Shown: positions 32,700 through 45,100 of the stretch, in pieces
How positions within the stretch are numbered: the stretch's first letter is position 1
How the letters are laid out: every line of letters begins with the position of its first letter
From: Sipunculus nudus
Taxonomy: Eukaryota; Annelida; Sipuncula; Golfingiida; Sipunculidae
DNA length: 64,000 nucleotides
NCBI GenBank assembly: GCA_026874595.1
Contig: CM049311.1
Span: 56,938,453-57,002,452 of the forward strand
Direction: 5' to 3'
Made by a program: the position numbers and the translations under genes
The notes under the pieces: generated by a model
The model's database searches: none
Told to the model about the DNA's origin: nothing
The model's input: only the letters and a program-made list of their open reading frames with translations

Positions 32700-35056
32700 T
32701 TAGCTCACCTGACTATAAGTCATCTGAGCTATAGTCGTGGTCCATTGTCCGTCGTCCGTCCGTCTGTCCGTCCGTCCGTCCGTCCGTCTGTCCGTAGATG
32801 TGGCACGTTTTGAAACCGTAAGACCTAGGAATCCAAAATTCAGCATAATGTTAGATGTCCCCAAGATCTCCTACCAAGCTGAAAACTGGGTCTTTGCGAC
32901 TTCATTCCTTTGAGAAATTAAGGAAAAACCTCAATTTTTTATTAAAAACCTATTTTCACACTTTAGGACTGCCTAATATCAAAACCACTCATCTGTTTTT
33001 CCTCATATTTCCTATAAATAATCCTCTATATAATTCCTATGTACATGCTAGAAATTAGGTCTGTATTATTTAATTTAAAAAAGTTATGGGCCCAAACATA
33101 ATGCATTTTGTAAATAATCAGGAAAGAAATTTTATCACTTAACACAAAACTTGTAAAAGCTCAGCACTTTTTTTCCAGTAATTTTACTTTTATTAATCAA
33201 AATTAAATTGTATACCCAAAATTAGATCAAAATCTTTTAAATTTTTAAAAATATTAGCAAAAATAAAAAATTGGTACCTTAAATTTTGCCCAACTTTGAC
33301 CATGGCACGTTTTTTTGCTGTAACTGCTGTGGATTTAATTTTCACAGCATGTTTTTGTTAGCATTTCAACTGTTAACACCAAAAATTTGAAACCAGTTGA
33401 TCAAAAACTGTAGATTTTATTCAAGTTTTCAAGCACCATGTCACATATTGCTAGTGTTATGCAGTTTGCTAGAGCTCAGCTCCCGACCTTCAGCTCTAAG
33501 TTCCTTAAATTTGGCATACAGTTAGATTTCTCCAAAATCCCCTACCATGTCAAGAATTTGGTCACTAGGACTTAATTCCTTCGAGATATCAATGAAAAAC
33601 TTCATTTTTCCATTAAAAACCCAATGTTACACTTTAAGACTGCCTAATATCAAAACCACTGATCTGACTTTGATCATATATAATATACATATTTTTCTAT
33701 ACATTCACTATGCACATGCCAGAAATGATGTCAGTATTGTGTATTTTTTTTAAGTTATGGGCCCAAACATAATGCACTTTGTAAAAAATCAAGAAATATA
33801 TTTACTCCCTTAACAAGGGCATTGCTGAAGCTAGAGATCTTTTTTGTCAGGGATGTAACATTATTTAATCAAGATTCAATTGAATACCCAAAATTAGTTC
33901 TGAATTTTTCAAATTTTATAAGTTATTAGTATAAATATAAAATTAGTACCTTAAATTTTGCCCAACTGTGACCATGGCACGTTTGTTTCCCGTGAGCACT
34001 GTTGATATAATTTTCATATCATGCACACATAAGTATTTCAGCTTTTTAGTTTAGAAAGCTGAAAGAAACTTGCCAAAGATTGTAGCTTTTATTAATGTTT
34101 TTTATGAGACCCTGTCAGACTTTGGCTCTCTCCAGCCCCTCTTGAGTCACCTGTATGTTGACCTTGTTGACCTTTCATCAAATTATGCACGCTTGAGGGG
34201 AGAATCCAGGCAGCTTATGGCCAGCCACAGTTGATCCAGGTGTTCAACCCAACTCATCTAGTAGTTTTAACCAACAACATAACAATAAACAATAAATTAA
34301 TAAATTTTTATTGGTTTTTAACAACAAATTAAAGAAAAATAGAAAAGGAATTTGTTAGTTTATAATAACAGGAAATTAACTTGCAGTTACTGATGATATA
34401 AGAATCTTGTATCGATGGGTAGAATGTCACATATTCCAAATAACACCATGCAGTCACCTATGGCATTTTTCAGTTCATTTTTAATGATAAAGAAGTAAAT
34501 CATATTATTCATTACTAATCATTAAGGATTATATGAAGGAAATTAATGATAGACAAAGATGCAGTTGATAATATTAATCTAGATTCCTACTGTGTCTAGT
34601 GTGTACATTGATGTGAAATTAGTCCAAAATGAATTTTTTACAGTTATTTTTTAATATAAATAAAAGCCATAAAACCAGGTACTTATGATCATTAATAAAA
34701 TGTGTGAATTTTGTATATTCTGGATTCTCAACATCATTGTTTGGTGAAAACTGAATAAATACCAGACATGGTGTGAATACTTTGTAATTGTATTTAAATA
34801 CGAATATGATTATGTACTCCATTATAAAATTTCTTGTATAAAGAATGGGAATTCAGGTAAAAATGAAAGTATATGAATACTCGTGCAAATACTTTCAAAA
34901 TGTATTCATGAATGCATTCATGAATATATTCTTTAATATTATTTTAATAATCATATCAGTTATATTTCATTTTAAAAAATCATATGATTCTCTTATTATT
35001 TTTAATAAAATTATATTTGGGACAATATTTGTAATTTTTTTAATAAATAGTTAAAC
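32700..35056 (+). mobile_element. X-family element, 3'-truncated
   Basis: It begins TTTTTAGCTCACCTGACTAT with a (TCCG)n-rich tract (32750-32795). It matches the X copy at 47.74-50.1 kb almost base for base, ending at AATAGTTAAACTCT where the other copy continues for another 260 bp. It has the same two ~680-bp modules and the 24-bp palindrome at 34903-34926. It lies in the CNOT2-CLYBL intergenic region. Confidence 0.82.
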
Positions 35057-37086
35057 TCTAATTTTCAACAAGGTAAATAAATACCTACCTTACACCTTAT
35101 TTGAGAAACAGAATTATTTGAAAATATGAGAAATTAGTCTACATTTTACAACATATCAGACGGTCAAGGTCATTGGTCACATGCATAATCAGCCTCAAAT
35201 GACAGCTTTTGATTGGATGATCTCATGTAAACACTCTAAAAAATATAACCAGCTCAAACAAAGATGGATACTTATGGAGGGACACATCATATCTACCAGA
35301 TCATGGTGAAGAGACTAAAATGTTGTGAAACATAAACTGGGGATTAAATTTAAAATTCTTAAATGCCATATTATGTTGTTACGTTCATATGTTGTTTTCT
35401 TGAAAATTATTGAAAAATATAAATTTTTCAGTAAATCATCTACAATAAACAGGTGGACAACAGTTGGTGAAACAGACTATAGATTTGCAGCTTACTGGTG
35501 TCTTGACTGGTTCCTACTCATTTTTTTCTTTATTTCGAGGAGGTAGAAAAGGCCCGTTCCAAAGTACTTCCGGAGACAAGCTCATGACAACATATACAGA
35601 CCTTGCTTAACCACTTATTGTGTTGTGGCTCAGCTTGCTGAAACATAACATTTTTTATTTGAACTTATAGATTAATTATTAATAAGTATTCCTTTTCTGT
35701 TTCATGCCGTGTGTCATCCAAGTCTCACTTGGGCTACGACCAGTCTTCCCTTTGCTTTCCCCTAAACACACCCCATATACAAAATATATATTTTTTATCA
35801 AACTTGATTAATGATTATTGATTATACTTTTGTATAATTTTTATTCCAGTGATTCAAACTCTAGAATGATGTATTGGTAAAACTACAAATTTGGCAACAA
35901 AAACCTGTGTAATCCTTGGACTCTGGAGCATGTGACACTGTACGTTTGTTTAACAGTACTTTTAAGTCTCTTACACAAATACGTGGTGGTGCCACCTTCA
36001 ATTTATGATAGAGTACCAGTCTAGATACAAATTCACACAAGTAAGCCACTAAACTAGTGCCCACCCTTCCAAGGCACCATAAATTTAAGACTCAAGTTAT
36101 TTAGATAGTTTAAGGCATTATTTATGATCAATATTACGAGTAATATAATCATTTTATTATAATATAAGAGTACTTAGACTAGGGCCTTGTGTGGGCAGTG
36201 TGTAAAACACGCACCCCAGGTCCAGGACCCAAAGAAAAATCTATAATCCTTAAAACTCTCATGGTAAATTGTTGAGATAATTTAGCAGAAAAGTATCTAT
36301 AGACATATTTTATAAGATGTTTGGTTAAAAACAATAATAAATCTGTTTTGCAACAAAATTTGATAATATACACTTACACCCCCTGAGCATTGACCCCACA
36401 GATCCCATGGACCCTTTTTACTGGTAATACCATTCCTTTAGTACATATTTTAACATCACATTTAGGCATAATACCCATGTGATTTAGTTATTGTAGTTAT
36501 TGTATCTGTATTATTATTACATTTTTGTCTTCCTTTTTATTCATATTTTTATATTTGGTATTTATTCCATATATATATTTTTTTTAAAAAGTACTGGTAT
36601 GATAAGAAAATTTATAAAATTGTTAATTTTTGTACAAGGCATTGCTTGAAATGCAAATAATCAACAATTCCTTTTGGTTAATTTATATTATTGCCATCTT
36701 TAAATTGCATGGCTGTTCATGAATGGAACACAAAACGTGTGTTATGTGGAAGGGCTCTTAGATAATCAGTACGGTACTTAAGTCCACAATGACTGGTGGC
36801 ACATTTCAAATGAATCTCCCTCTGTATGCCCACATTTATTTACTCTAAAAATAACAAATAATCATATTTAATGTGTAACATGAGTGCTAATTCTCTTCTC
36901 ATCGAGTCATAAATAGAAATATGAGCAATTGTTTATGGGGGTCCGTCAAACTAGCACATTCATCAAATTCAAATAGTTGCGGTCCGTCTTAACCAAAATA
37001 TATTTGTATATTTTAATTTTTCATTGAATTGGTCATTTAAAAAGCCAAAACATTAAGGGACTTTGTTCTTATATCAGTGACAGGGG
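35057..37086. other. Intergenic sequence
   Basis: AT-rich. A short GTGGTGCCACC fragment like the W/Z units lies near 35985. The 36180-36240 stretch has a faint inverted resemblance to 40050-40105. No gene found. Confidence 0.55.
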
Positions 37087-37701
37087 CAGGGTTGGGCGGG
37101 TAATACCCGGGTGGGTAAACCCGGGCGGGTAATACCCCTTATTACCCGGGCGGGCAATAAGCTTTAAAACCCACATGTGGGCAATATGAATTGGGCTTTT
37201 CTAGAAGCATTCTTTTCAATCTCAGAATCACTGCATAAAATGCATATAATCAAATAAAGAGGAAAAACTAAAGTGATTGTCCATGAAATAAGTTTAGGTT
37301 TCATGGTGTCAGTCAGAGATCCCACTATGACTGAAAAGACCTAACTAAAGATCTCTCACATGCCCTGGATATATATAGCAGAATCATACCATAATGAAAT
37401 CCTTCGTTAGTAACTCTTGATTATCTAGGCTGTTCTCCACTACAACCTCTCATATTCTTGTCATAACAAATAACCCCCAAAGTGTCAGTGCCCAGTGGAT
37501 GCCATTGCTTCTGCAGCAAAGTCCCAGTGAGGTGTAACTGTGGCTTCACCTGTGTTGTATCCTATACAAGTACTGCCAATCAGTTAACACTTGGCAACCA
37601 GTTACCATCTTGTGTCGACCAGTTAGCCAGTTTGTGGACTCGCCCAATAAGTAATCCACCCACTTTCAATCTTTCATTGATACAAAGGAAATTATTTCAA
37701 A

Positions 37702-39636
37702 CAGGGTTGGGGCCAGGTACATGTGACAGTACGTACAGGTACAGGTACTTGCAAAATGGCCAGGTACAGGTACAGGTACAGCATTTTTGGAAAGTTCCTA
37801 GGTTCAGGTACAGGTACTTTACAAAGTACCTAGGGCCAGGTACAGGTACATTTTAAAGATATACGAACATCAGGAAAAATATAGGCCTGGCAAATGTTAA
37901 TGATTGCCTTTGGTAAATGTGATATATGAACAAAGCTGATAAAGTTTTCAAAGTTATTAATACAGAAATATAAAACTTCATAAAATATGTATATTTCAAA
38001 TCAAGTTTTGAGCTTCGGAGTAATGGTTTAAAGTTTCTGGGAGCACTTTAAAGTAAAGAGGCTTAATAACTTGACTTAAAAGGGAAAGTCTTACAATCAA
38101 TTTTATAGATTAACTTCATGACAATGATACATACAAAATAAGAAGTAACAATACACATGTTCAAGGCAGAAAGTCACACTGAGGATGTTTTGAGCACCTG
38201 TATGTAATGTGTGAGCTGGGACTTTTTTCTGTAAAATGGGAAGTTCTGCTTTTGTTTGGCTTATGTTGAGTGTTCAGTGATATAATATGTATTTTCTTTA
38301 GGAAGTGGCTAAACAACCAGCAGGGTGCCAGCAGTTTAGTCCACAGGCTAAACAGCCGGCAGGGAAAATTGACCTTGCCAGCAGTCTACCCCACTCGCTA
38401 AACTGCTGACAAATTAATGTATGCTCTATTAAGACTATTTCAGTCTATTTCAGTGTTATACTAATACTCTGTACTTTCCATTATCATTATTATTTGGACA
38501 ATGAGCTGACAATATAGTGATGACTTACCAAATTATCTATTTTGCTGGTCTATATGTAATAAGTATGTTGAGTAATAATGAGTAGGTATTAAAAGTACAC
38601 ATTTATGATATATACAGGGTAATTTTATATAAATTTCTGATAATAATTGTAATATTTACAAGATAGTTTATAGATTTTGTCATAAAAATATACCAGAAAT
38701 GTGAATGTGTCCAGAGACTGTTTATAGTTTATACACTAGTGTGCTTATGAGCAAACAAATAAGTAGTGTGTGAAAACAAACTCAGGTTATGTCAAATTAA
38801 TAGCCAAAGGATCAGCTAATTACTTGATCAAAGGTATAATCACACAATCTTACACCACACCCAATTAAAGTTGCTGAGCCCAGCTATTGTGTTGTGAGAT
38901 GATGCAAGAAATATCCACACCAAATAGCATTTCTTAAGAAAAGGCTATCAAAATATCTAATTATGGTAAGTCAGCACTATATTGTCAGCTTATTGTCAAA
39001 ATGATAATGAAAAGCACAGAGAATCACACTGAAATAGAGCATACAATGTTACATTCATTTGCCAACAGTTCAGCCAGTGGGCTATAGACTCTAGGGCAAG
39101 GTCAGTATTCCCTGCCGGCTGTTTAGCCTGTGGACTAAACTGCCTGCACCCTGCCGGCTGTTTAGCCACTTCCTTTTCTTTACTTCTACATTTATCCTAC
39201 ACCAATGTTATTTATACAAAATAGACAACAGGTATCTACACAGGGCATAAAAGCAACACTGTCCATATCCTTTGCTCTGTACCCTTTATATCTGATAAAG
39301 CCACAATGAACTTCCTGTGTAGCGGCTGGAGGTAGCTGGGCCAGCATGCTACTAGTCCAAGTCCACTCAAGTTCAAAGGCTGCAGGGTTGAAAGCTTAGT
39401 AATTACCCCTGCTATTTAGGTAATAGCCCTGACAGCTAGGGATGACAGTTCAGTACCTTACTTGACCAAACCAAATTTGTACCTGGAGTACCTTAAACCA
39501 GATACAGGTACTTTAGTTCCAGGTACAGGTACAGGTACAAGGTACTTCCTACTCATGACAGCCAGGTACAGGTACAGGTATTCTCAACTGTGTACCTTGG
39601 TACAGATACAGGTACAAGTACATGGCCCCAACCCTG
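37702..39636. mobile_element. Inner hAT element with CAGGTA repeats and perfect 8-bp TSD
   Basis: The terminal inverted repeats are CAGGGTTGGGGCCA and TGGCCCCAACCCTG. ATTTCAAA occurs just before (37694-37701) and just after (39637-39644). Tandem CAGGTA hexamers fill both subterminal zones (37725-37850 and 39480-39625). Eight-base duplications and CA(G)GG ends are standard for hAT. It is non-autonomous and is interrupted by a third element at 38301-39173. Confidence 0.9.
38301..39173. mobile_element. MULE-like long-TIR element with 9-bp TSD
   Basis: The element is 873 bp. Inverted arms of about 210-240 bp start GGAAGTGGCTAAACARCC and carry several TTTAGTCCACAGGCTAAACA blocks. The direct repeat TTTTCTTTA flanks it (38292-38300 and 39174-39182). 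Nine-base duplications with long arms are typical of Mutator-like elements. There is no ORF. Confidence 0.85.
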
Positions 39637-40007
39637 ATTTCAAAATCATTAAATAATTACAAATGATAGATTCAGATAGAAATATGATTGAAATATTGGG
39701 AGTTACAACGTATGGCAGGATTATACTTCATCTTAAAGACTCCTGATTTTTTTAATTATCATTAGAACTGCTATATAACACCAATATCAGTTTTATATAA
39801 TATATATTTATATAGTTAACTATTAAAGTAAAGAAGCATACTGATCACAGTATTTCCCAAGCTGGTACAAGAAATTCTGAGTTCAGTCAGTTGATATTTG
39901 AGACTATATTGCCCATAAAACCCGTAAAACCCATAAAACCTGGGTTTACCCAGTAAAACCCACTGGGCTGGGTTTTATGCTTAAAACCTGGGTTTTGCCC
40001 AACCCTG

Positions 40008-41954
40008 GACTGGGGTGTTTTTATTGGTATAAATAACAGAAAATGTGGAAATTGTTATAGGGGTCTGGGATCCAGAGAATCTGGGTTTTACACACTGTGG
40101 ACATAGGTTTATCTATATATATATATGTAACCGTAGGATACCTGTTGAATGTATTTATTAAATATTGTATCAATTAATCATTCAAACAAACAATAGAATG
40201 AAAATTGAAATATTGGCCTGACATAGGACAGAGGTACAGATGTTTCATATACCCTGTTCAAGCATGGCAAACCATCAGATTTTAGTGGTACTTAATATAT
40301 ATACCATATTTCCTTAGTAAGACGCTGGGCCTTAAACAGTTGCCAGTCTATTTAGTGGCTAGGGCAAAACATTGACTCAGAAAATGAGAGGGTGGCTTTA
40401 ATGAGACTTAGTCTCTTTCAGAGGCTGGGTGTGGGAGTAGTTCCCATGTTGCAGCCAGATGTCTTATCCCACACCATTCAAGTTGACCACAGATTGTTGT
40501 ATGATTTTGGTTTGTGTGTTGATAATATTTTTAATTCTGCTATAAATCTTTCTTTTTTCTTACATGCATGCATATTTGTTTCCATAAGGGACACCAAATA
40601 TTTTTTATTTGTCCATTATGATATCCAACCCTGAAAACACTACACAAATACAATATCAGCAGTGATAAGGAAATTTCTTAACTCTGCTATACTCATTATA
40701 CCTCATTACAAGTTCTGCTCTTTGGTGACTCAAAAACTGATGACAAACTTCAAACAAGGAAATATTTGAGGCAGTAGCAAATTATATTGAACGTTCAAAC
40801 AGATTTTAACTTAAAAGAAAATGACATTTTTGACAAACTCATCCCACATTCACCAAAACTCTCCCTCCTCACAACTAGCAACTTACAATATCCTAATCTT
40901 TTGAATCCAATTAAACATAGTCAGTATTTTGTCCACAGCTTTCTATATTTCAAATTAATCAACATGATGAAATTGCACCCCTCTTTCCATCAGAAATCAG
41001 CATCTTAGAAATCAGGAGTGAGCTTCATATACTTTATGTAGCTTGCGTTCAGTCCATCGATACATGTTTTAAACAATAGAAAGAAAATTGAAATATTGGC
41101 CTGACTAGAGAATAACTTGCACAACCTCAGTTGTGGCAAAATTTGCATGTATCAGGGCTGGCCTAAATCATGGAAAACAGAACAGGGCCTTATTTACAGA
41201 ACAGAATGGAACACAGCTATAAAAGTGTCAATATATTACTATGAATTTATCAATGGATTTTGACCACATTTGCTCTTAATAAGCGTAATTATAATACCTG
41301 TCAGACAGAAATGCTTTAAAGAGACATGTTTTGGTTTATTTGACTAAAATAAAACTATTATTAGTTTGTTCCATGTATTAGCCGTATGCATCTAGTGAGA
41401 TGTGTGATGTAATACAGTGTTTATTTCCCATAATGATTTACACTTATTATTGGGCACTTGTTGATTTTCTGGTGGTCGGCTATAGTGTATACCAGTGTTC
41501 TTTATATACCTAGTTCAAGTTCAACAGTATTCCAGTGGATCAATCACTAGGGTGACCAAAGCGGATATATATCAAGACTACAAGCCGTAAAATAGATTTT
41601 CATTTTGCCATTGAAATCAAATAAGTCTGATGTTGTAAATTTAATTATGATGAAAGAAAGTTGGATTTCTGTAAGTTAAAGTGAAATAAAAATAAAATAT
41701 ACTTGAGATAATTTTATAAGGGTATGAGGGGGGTATAATATGCCATATCCCATTGATGAAAAAGTCCCCCAGGTAGCCAACCAACTTGCGCCCATATATG
41801 CTTAAGACTATAGCATGCACAAAACTCGTATCCACAGGTGGGTCAATGCGTGAAAATTACCTTCCTCATCAAAATCACCTGATTTTATTGATTGATTATG
41901 TCATATTGGACAAATTACTTGACACATTAAATTATTCCATTTCACTTTTTTTAG
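40008..41954. other. Intergenic sequence upstream of CLYBL
   Basis: Beyond the T1 fragment this holds a short repeat, AATTGAAATATTGGCCTGAC, at about 40204 and 41090. The CLYBL 5'UTR probably extends left of 41955, where CACTTTTTTTAG looks like an acceptor. A donor-like CCACAG|GTGGGT lies at 41838. No promoter can be fixed. Confidence 0.4.
40301..40640. mobile_element. T1 element, left-end fragment
   Basis: CATATTTCCTTAGTAAGACGC is followed by the same order as T1 copies 1 and 2 (GGCCTTAAACAGTTGCC, AGGGCAAAAC, TTTCAGAGGCTGGGTG, TTGTCCATTATGAT). The right end is missing. Confidence 0.65.
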
Positions 41955-42191
41955 CTGTCACATCTACCCAAAATGGCATCTGGAGTGAAGAGGGGAATGG
42001 TCGTGGTATCTCAGATTACAGAGCGTTGCATTATGCAGTCACGACACTGCTCTACAGCGTCTCACTACACACCACGGAGGGCTATACTGTATGTCCCTGG
42101 GAATGATGAGAGGAAACTACAGAAGATTCCAAATTTAGCTGCTGACTGTGTGGTGATGGACTGTGAAGACGGTGTGGCAGCCAATAGGAAG
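41955..42191 (+). CDS. CLYBL: CLYBL exon with start codon (coding from 41973)
   Basis: Codes residues 1-73. A strong acceptor-like tract (TTCACTTTTTTTAG) ends at 41954, so the exon probably has 18 nt of 5'UTR and an upstream non-coding exon. M1 was chosen as the first ATG in the open frame. M9 and M21 are possible alternatives, and all precede the conserved YTPRRAILYVPGND block. The donor is GGAAG|GTATGC in phase 0. Confidence 0.92.
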
Positions 42192-45100
42192 GTATGCTCG
42201 TGTTGACACAGCAGATACTTATCTACACAAAAACCTTCAAACAAAAACATCTGCACAAGCACCTCCATACAGACACAAAAAGTGCTTTATACACATTTAA
42301 TTATATATATGAAAATTAAAGAAATCACATTTGTTTTGTTCTCAAGGAATGAAAGGAAATCTAAATATGCTGCAAAATATCTAACTTTATATACATATGA
42401 AAACAATACATACAGAAATCCCAAAAGAAAAGTTCCTGTCCTGTTATATATCCAACTATGATTAAAAGGTGAAAAATAAAATTTATAAACATATGAAAAA
42501 CAAAAACAGATATTAAAACACATTACAGGGCTACTCCTAGAAATCCAAAAATGTCTCTGAACAGAAAAACTTGCTTGAGATTTGATGAAGTATAACAATA
42601 TACATCTAATTTATTAACTGAAATAAAATGCTTTAAAAAAATTAAAATTTCCATTTTTAGATGAACATAAACTAAATCTGATAAGTACATATTGCACTGT
42701 GTGATACAAGAAAATTGTGACCTGAAACCATTTAATAATGCAATAAGGAAAAAAAAACATGATGGGCCTTAGAGTTATATGAAAGAACACATTTGACCTT
42801 CAATAAATGTGTAAAGGTCATTCATAATTCTAAAAATAGGTTAAACATATTTCCAAATTCTAAGCATTTTTATTGTTTCTTTAATATATCATTTATAGGA
42901 CTGAACATATTACAATTTAAAGCTACATGCTTAAAATATAGATTGAAGAATTGCATTTATTTACACATAAGTTGATCAGCAATTCTAAAACAATCATCAT
43001 ACATCCCAAATTTTGTCAGATAACACCACATTATGCAAACAGATATATTTATTTTTTTACCACAAAAATATATCTTATAACAAAACAATAATATCTGAAA
43101 ATAAAACTTGATTAAGAATTCATAATTCCTAACTGCGCCTTTATTTATTCATAATTTGTCCATATATTATCAATTTATGCATTATGGTGGGTTTAATTAT
43201 ATTTTAATTTGTTAAAATTATTTCAAAGAAAATTTATTTCTTTAAAAATGCTATATTACCATACCACAATATGGCATCTTTTGGATTACTCCTTGATTTA
43301 CTGTTTAAAGAAAATTTTGTATATTGGAGTGGAAATAGAATTACATCTAAGGAAAATACAGTTCAAACAATAACAATACTGCATAACACTTGGTGGGTTG
43401 GGGGGGGGGGGGGGGGGTGATATGAGAATAACTGTACACCTATGACAGTAGGGGATCTCCCCCAATGTTCAATTTAGTATCAGGTACCCTGGCACAGCTG
43501 ACCTCCAGTGACTAGAAGTGGACAATGCATGTGAATTAATAACGAGCCTAATTTGTGAGCTTTTATTTCCAAATTTAAGATTAAAAAAAATTAAATACAT
43601 GTACATGCCGTGAACATAAAAGCAATTGTACTTACAGGAAGAAAAGCACCGTGTTTAAAGTTGGACAAAATGTAAGTTAATGATTTTTTTAGCGAACCTG
43701 TGAGCTAATGCGATGGCGCAGTGTCGTCTGTCCGCCGTCAGCTGTCCGCCGTCCAGGGCTGGCTTTCCGCCGTCCATGGCTGTAAGTCAGAAACCGTCGG
43801 AGCTAGCAGCTCCAAATTACATGTAAGAATTATTCACATGTGAAACTTGGTGCCCTGGAGCTTATTATTAGGTATCTGCATTAATTTAGATTTTATAGAG
43901 AAAAAGCTTAAAAACCTTTAAAAATCTTCTTCTCCGAAACTGTCCAGCCAAATTGTCCAATATTTCACAGAAGTGATCCCTGGAACAATCTTTCTCAAGT
44001 TTGTTCGAATGGTTCCAGTTTGGAGATTTTTGGCCGAGTTACAGGAGGTTGAACTAAATCATCTGTCCAAAAAAGCACACTAAAATTAAAATCTCAGAAA
44101 CGGCTACAGCAAAAATCACCAAATTTTATACCAATGTCATGTCTGATTTTGAGGTATCGGTGGCACCACCAACATTGATGTGTTTTTTACAAGCGAAAAT
44201 GTAATTTTAAACTCTTCTAGCTTATACACTGATTTATGATGAAACTGTTAAGCTGATTGGTTTAAACTTTACAAGAATTATTCTATGGTAGGGTTCTGCC
44301 AGTTTTATAAGAATAGATTGGGTAACTACAGTTTTAAAAAAACATTGTAGCCAATTGAAAAAGGCTTTCTGTATTTGAAAACAGATTTGACAACGTGTTG
44401 AGTTACAGCAGCCAAGTCAAGAGGTCACTCAGTACAAACAGGTTGGGTCCAGACATCACCATGGCAGCTGACCTTGCTCTAGGGGGTGTCTAGACAATGT
44501 GTCTAGACGTCTAGACACATCGTCTAGACGTCTAGACACAATGTTTAGATGCAGAATTCCCAGATTATTGGAACTATATCTTTCAACTGTTTGAAAAAAA
44601 CTTGGTTTGCATTTTAAGCGATTTGGGTTTATCATCAGGTCACATGTGAACTGCTGCACCCTCATTATTGGTTGACCTCTGACCTTTCCTCGCTGCCCAG
44701 CATCCATTTGTGCGTCTGTTGCCACACATAAACCCACATATCTCGGGAACCGTTTGACCGATTGGGCCAAAAGTTTGCATGTGTATAGATCTCACATAGC
44801 TCTTCATCATAGGCAAAACTGGTGGCGCCACCTGCAACCTTTTTTGCACAGCATCCATCTGTTCATCTGCCTTGGGATAATATTACTCAATTCTCAGCAG
44901 TGGTTTGACTTATCCACCTAAAATTTTGCTGGTTTATACATCCTGGACAGCTTTCTCAATTTATGACAGGTGGCGCCATCTACATTAACGTTAACTCTGC
45001 AGACATCCAAGCTCATATCTCGGGAACTGTTTGACCGATTGGGCCAAAATTGAGCATGTGTATAGATCTCACATAGCTCTTCATCATAGGCAAAACTGGT

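Larger units (their letters stand above)
37087..40007. mobile_element. Outer hAT-like element with GGGTAATACCC subterminal repeats
   Basis: The ends are CAGGGTTGGGC and GCCCAACCCTG in inverted orientation. The flanks GACAGGGG (37079-37086) and GACTGGGG (40008-40015) fit an 8-bp target duplication with one mismatch. Left subterminal repeats are GGGCGGGTAATACCC-like. Right ones are GGGTTTTA/TAAAACCC-like. A second hAT element (37702-39636) interrupts it. No transposase left. Confidence 0.75.

Noticed and set aside
32855-33753. Plus-strand ORFs (MSPRSPTKLKTGSL and relatives) repeated at 47881 and 48562
   Set aside because: Chance openings in the two ~680-bp modules of X. They have no domain, and reading frames differ among copies.
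36180-40110. Possible fourth outer layer around the hAT nest (CAGTGTGTAAAAC near 36194 versus inverted GTTTTACACACTG near 40085)
   Set aside because: The match is short and imperfect, and no target duplication was found around it.
42065-42268. Minus-strand ORF over CLYBL exon 1
   Set aside because: Shadow of the CLYBL coding frame, with no splice or homology support.
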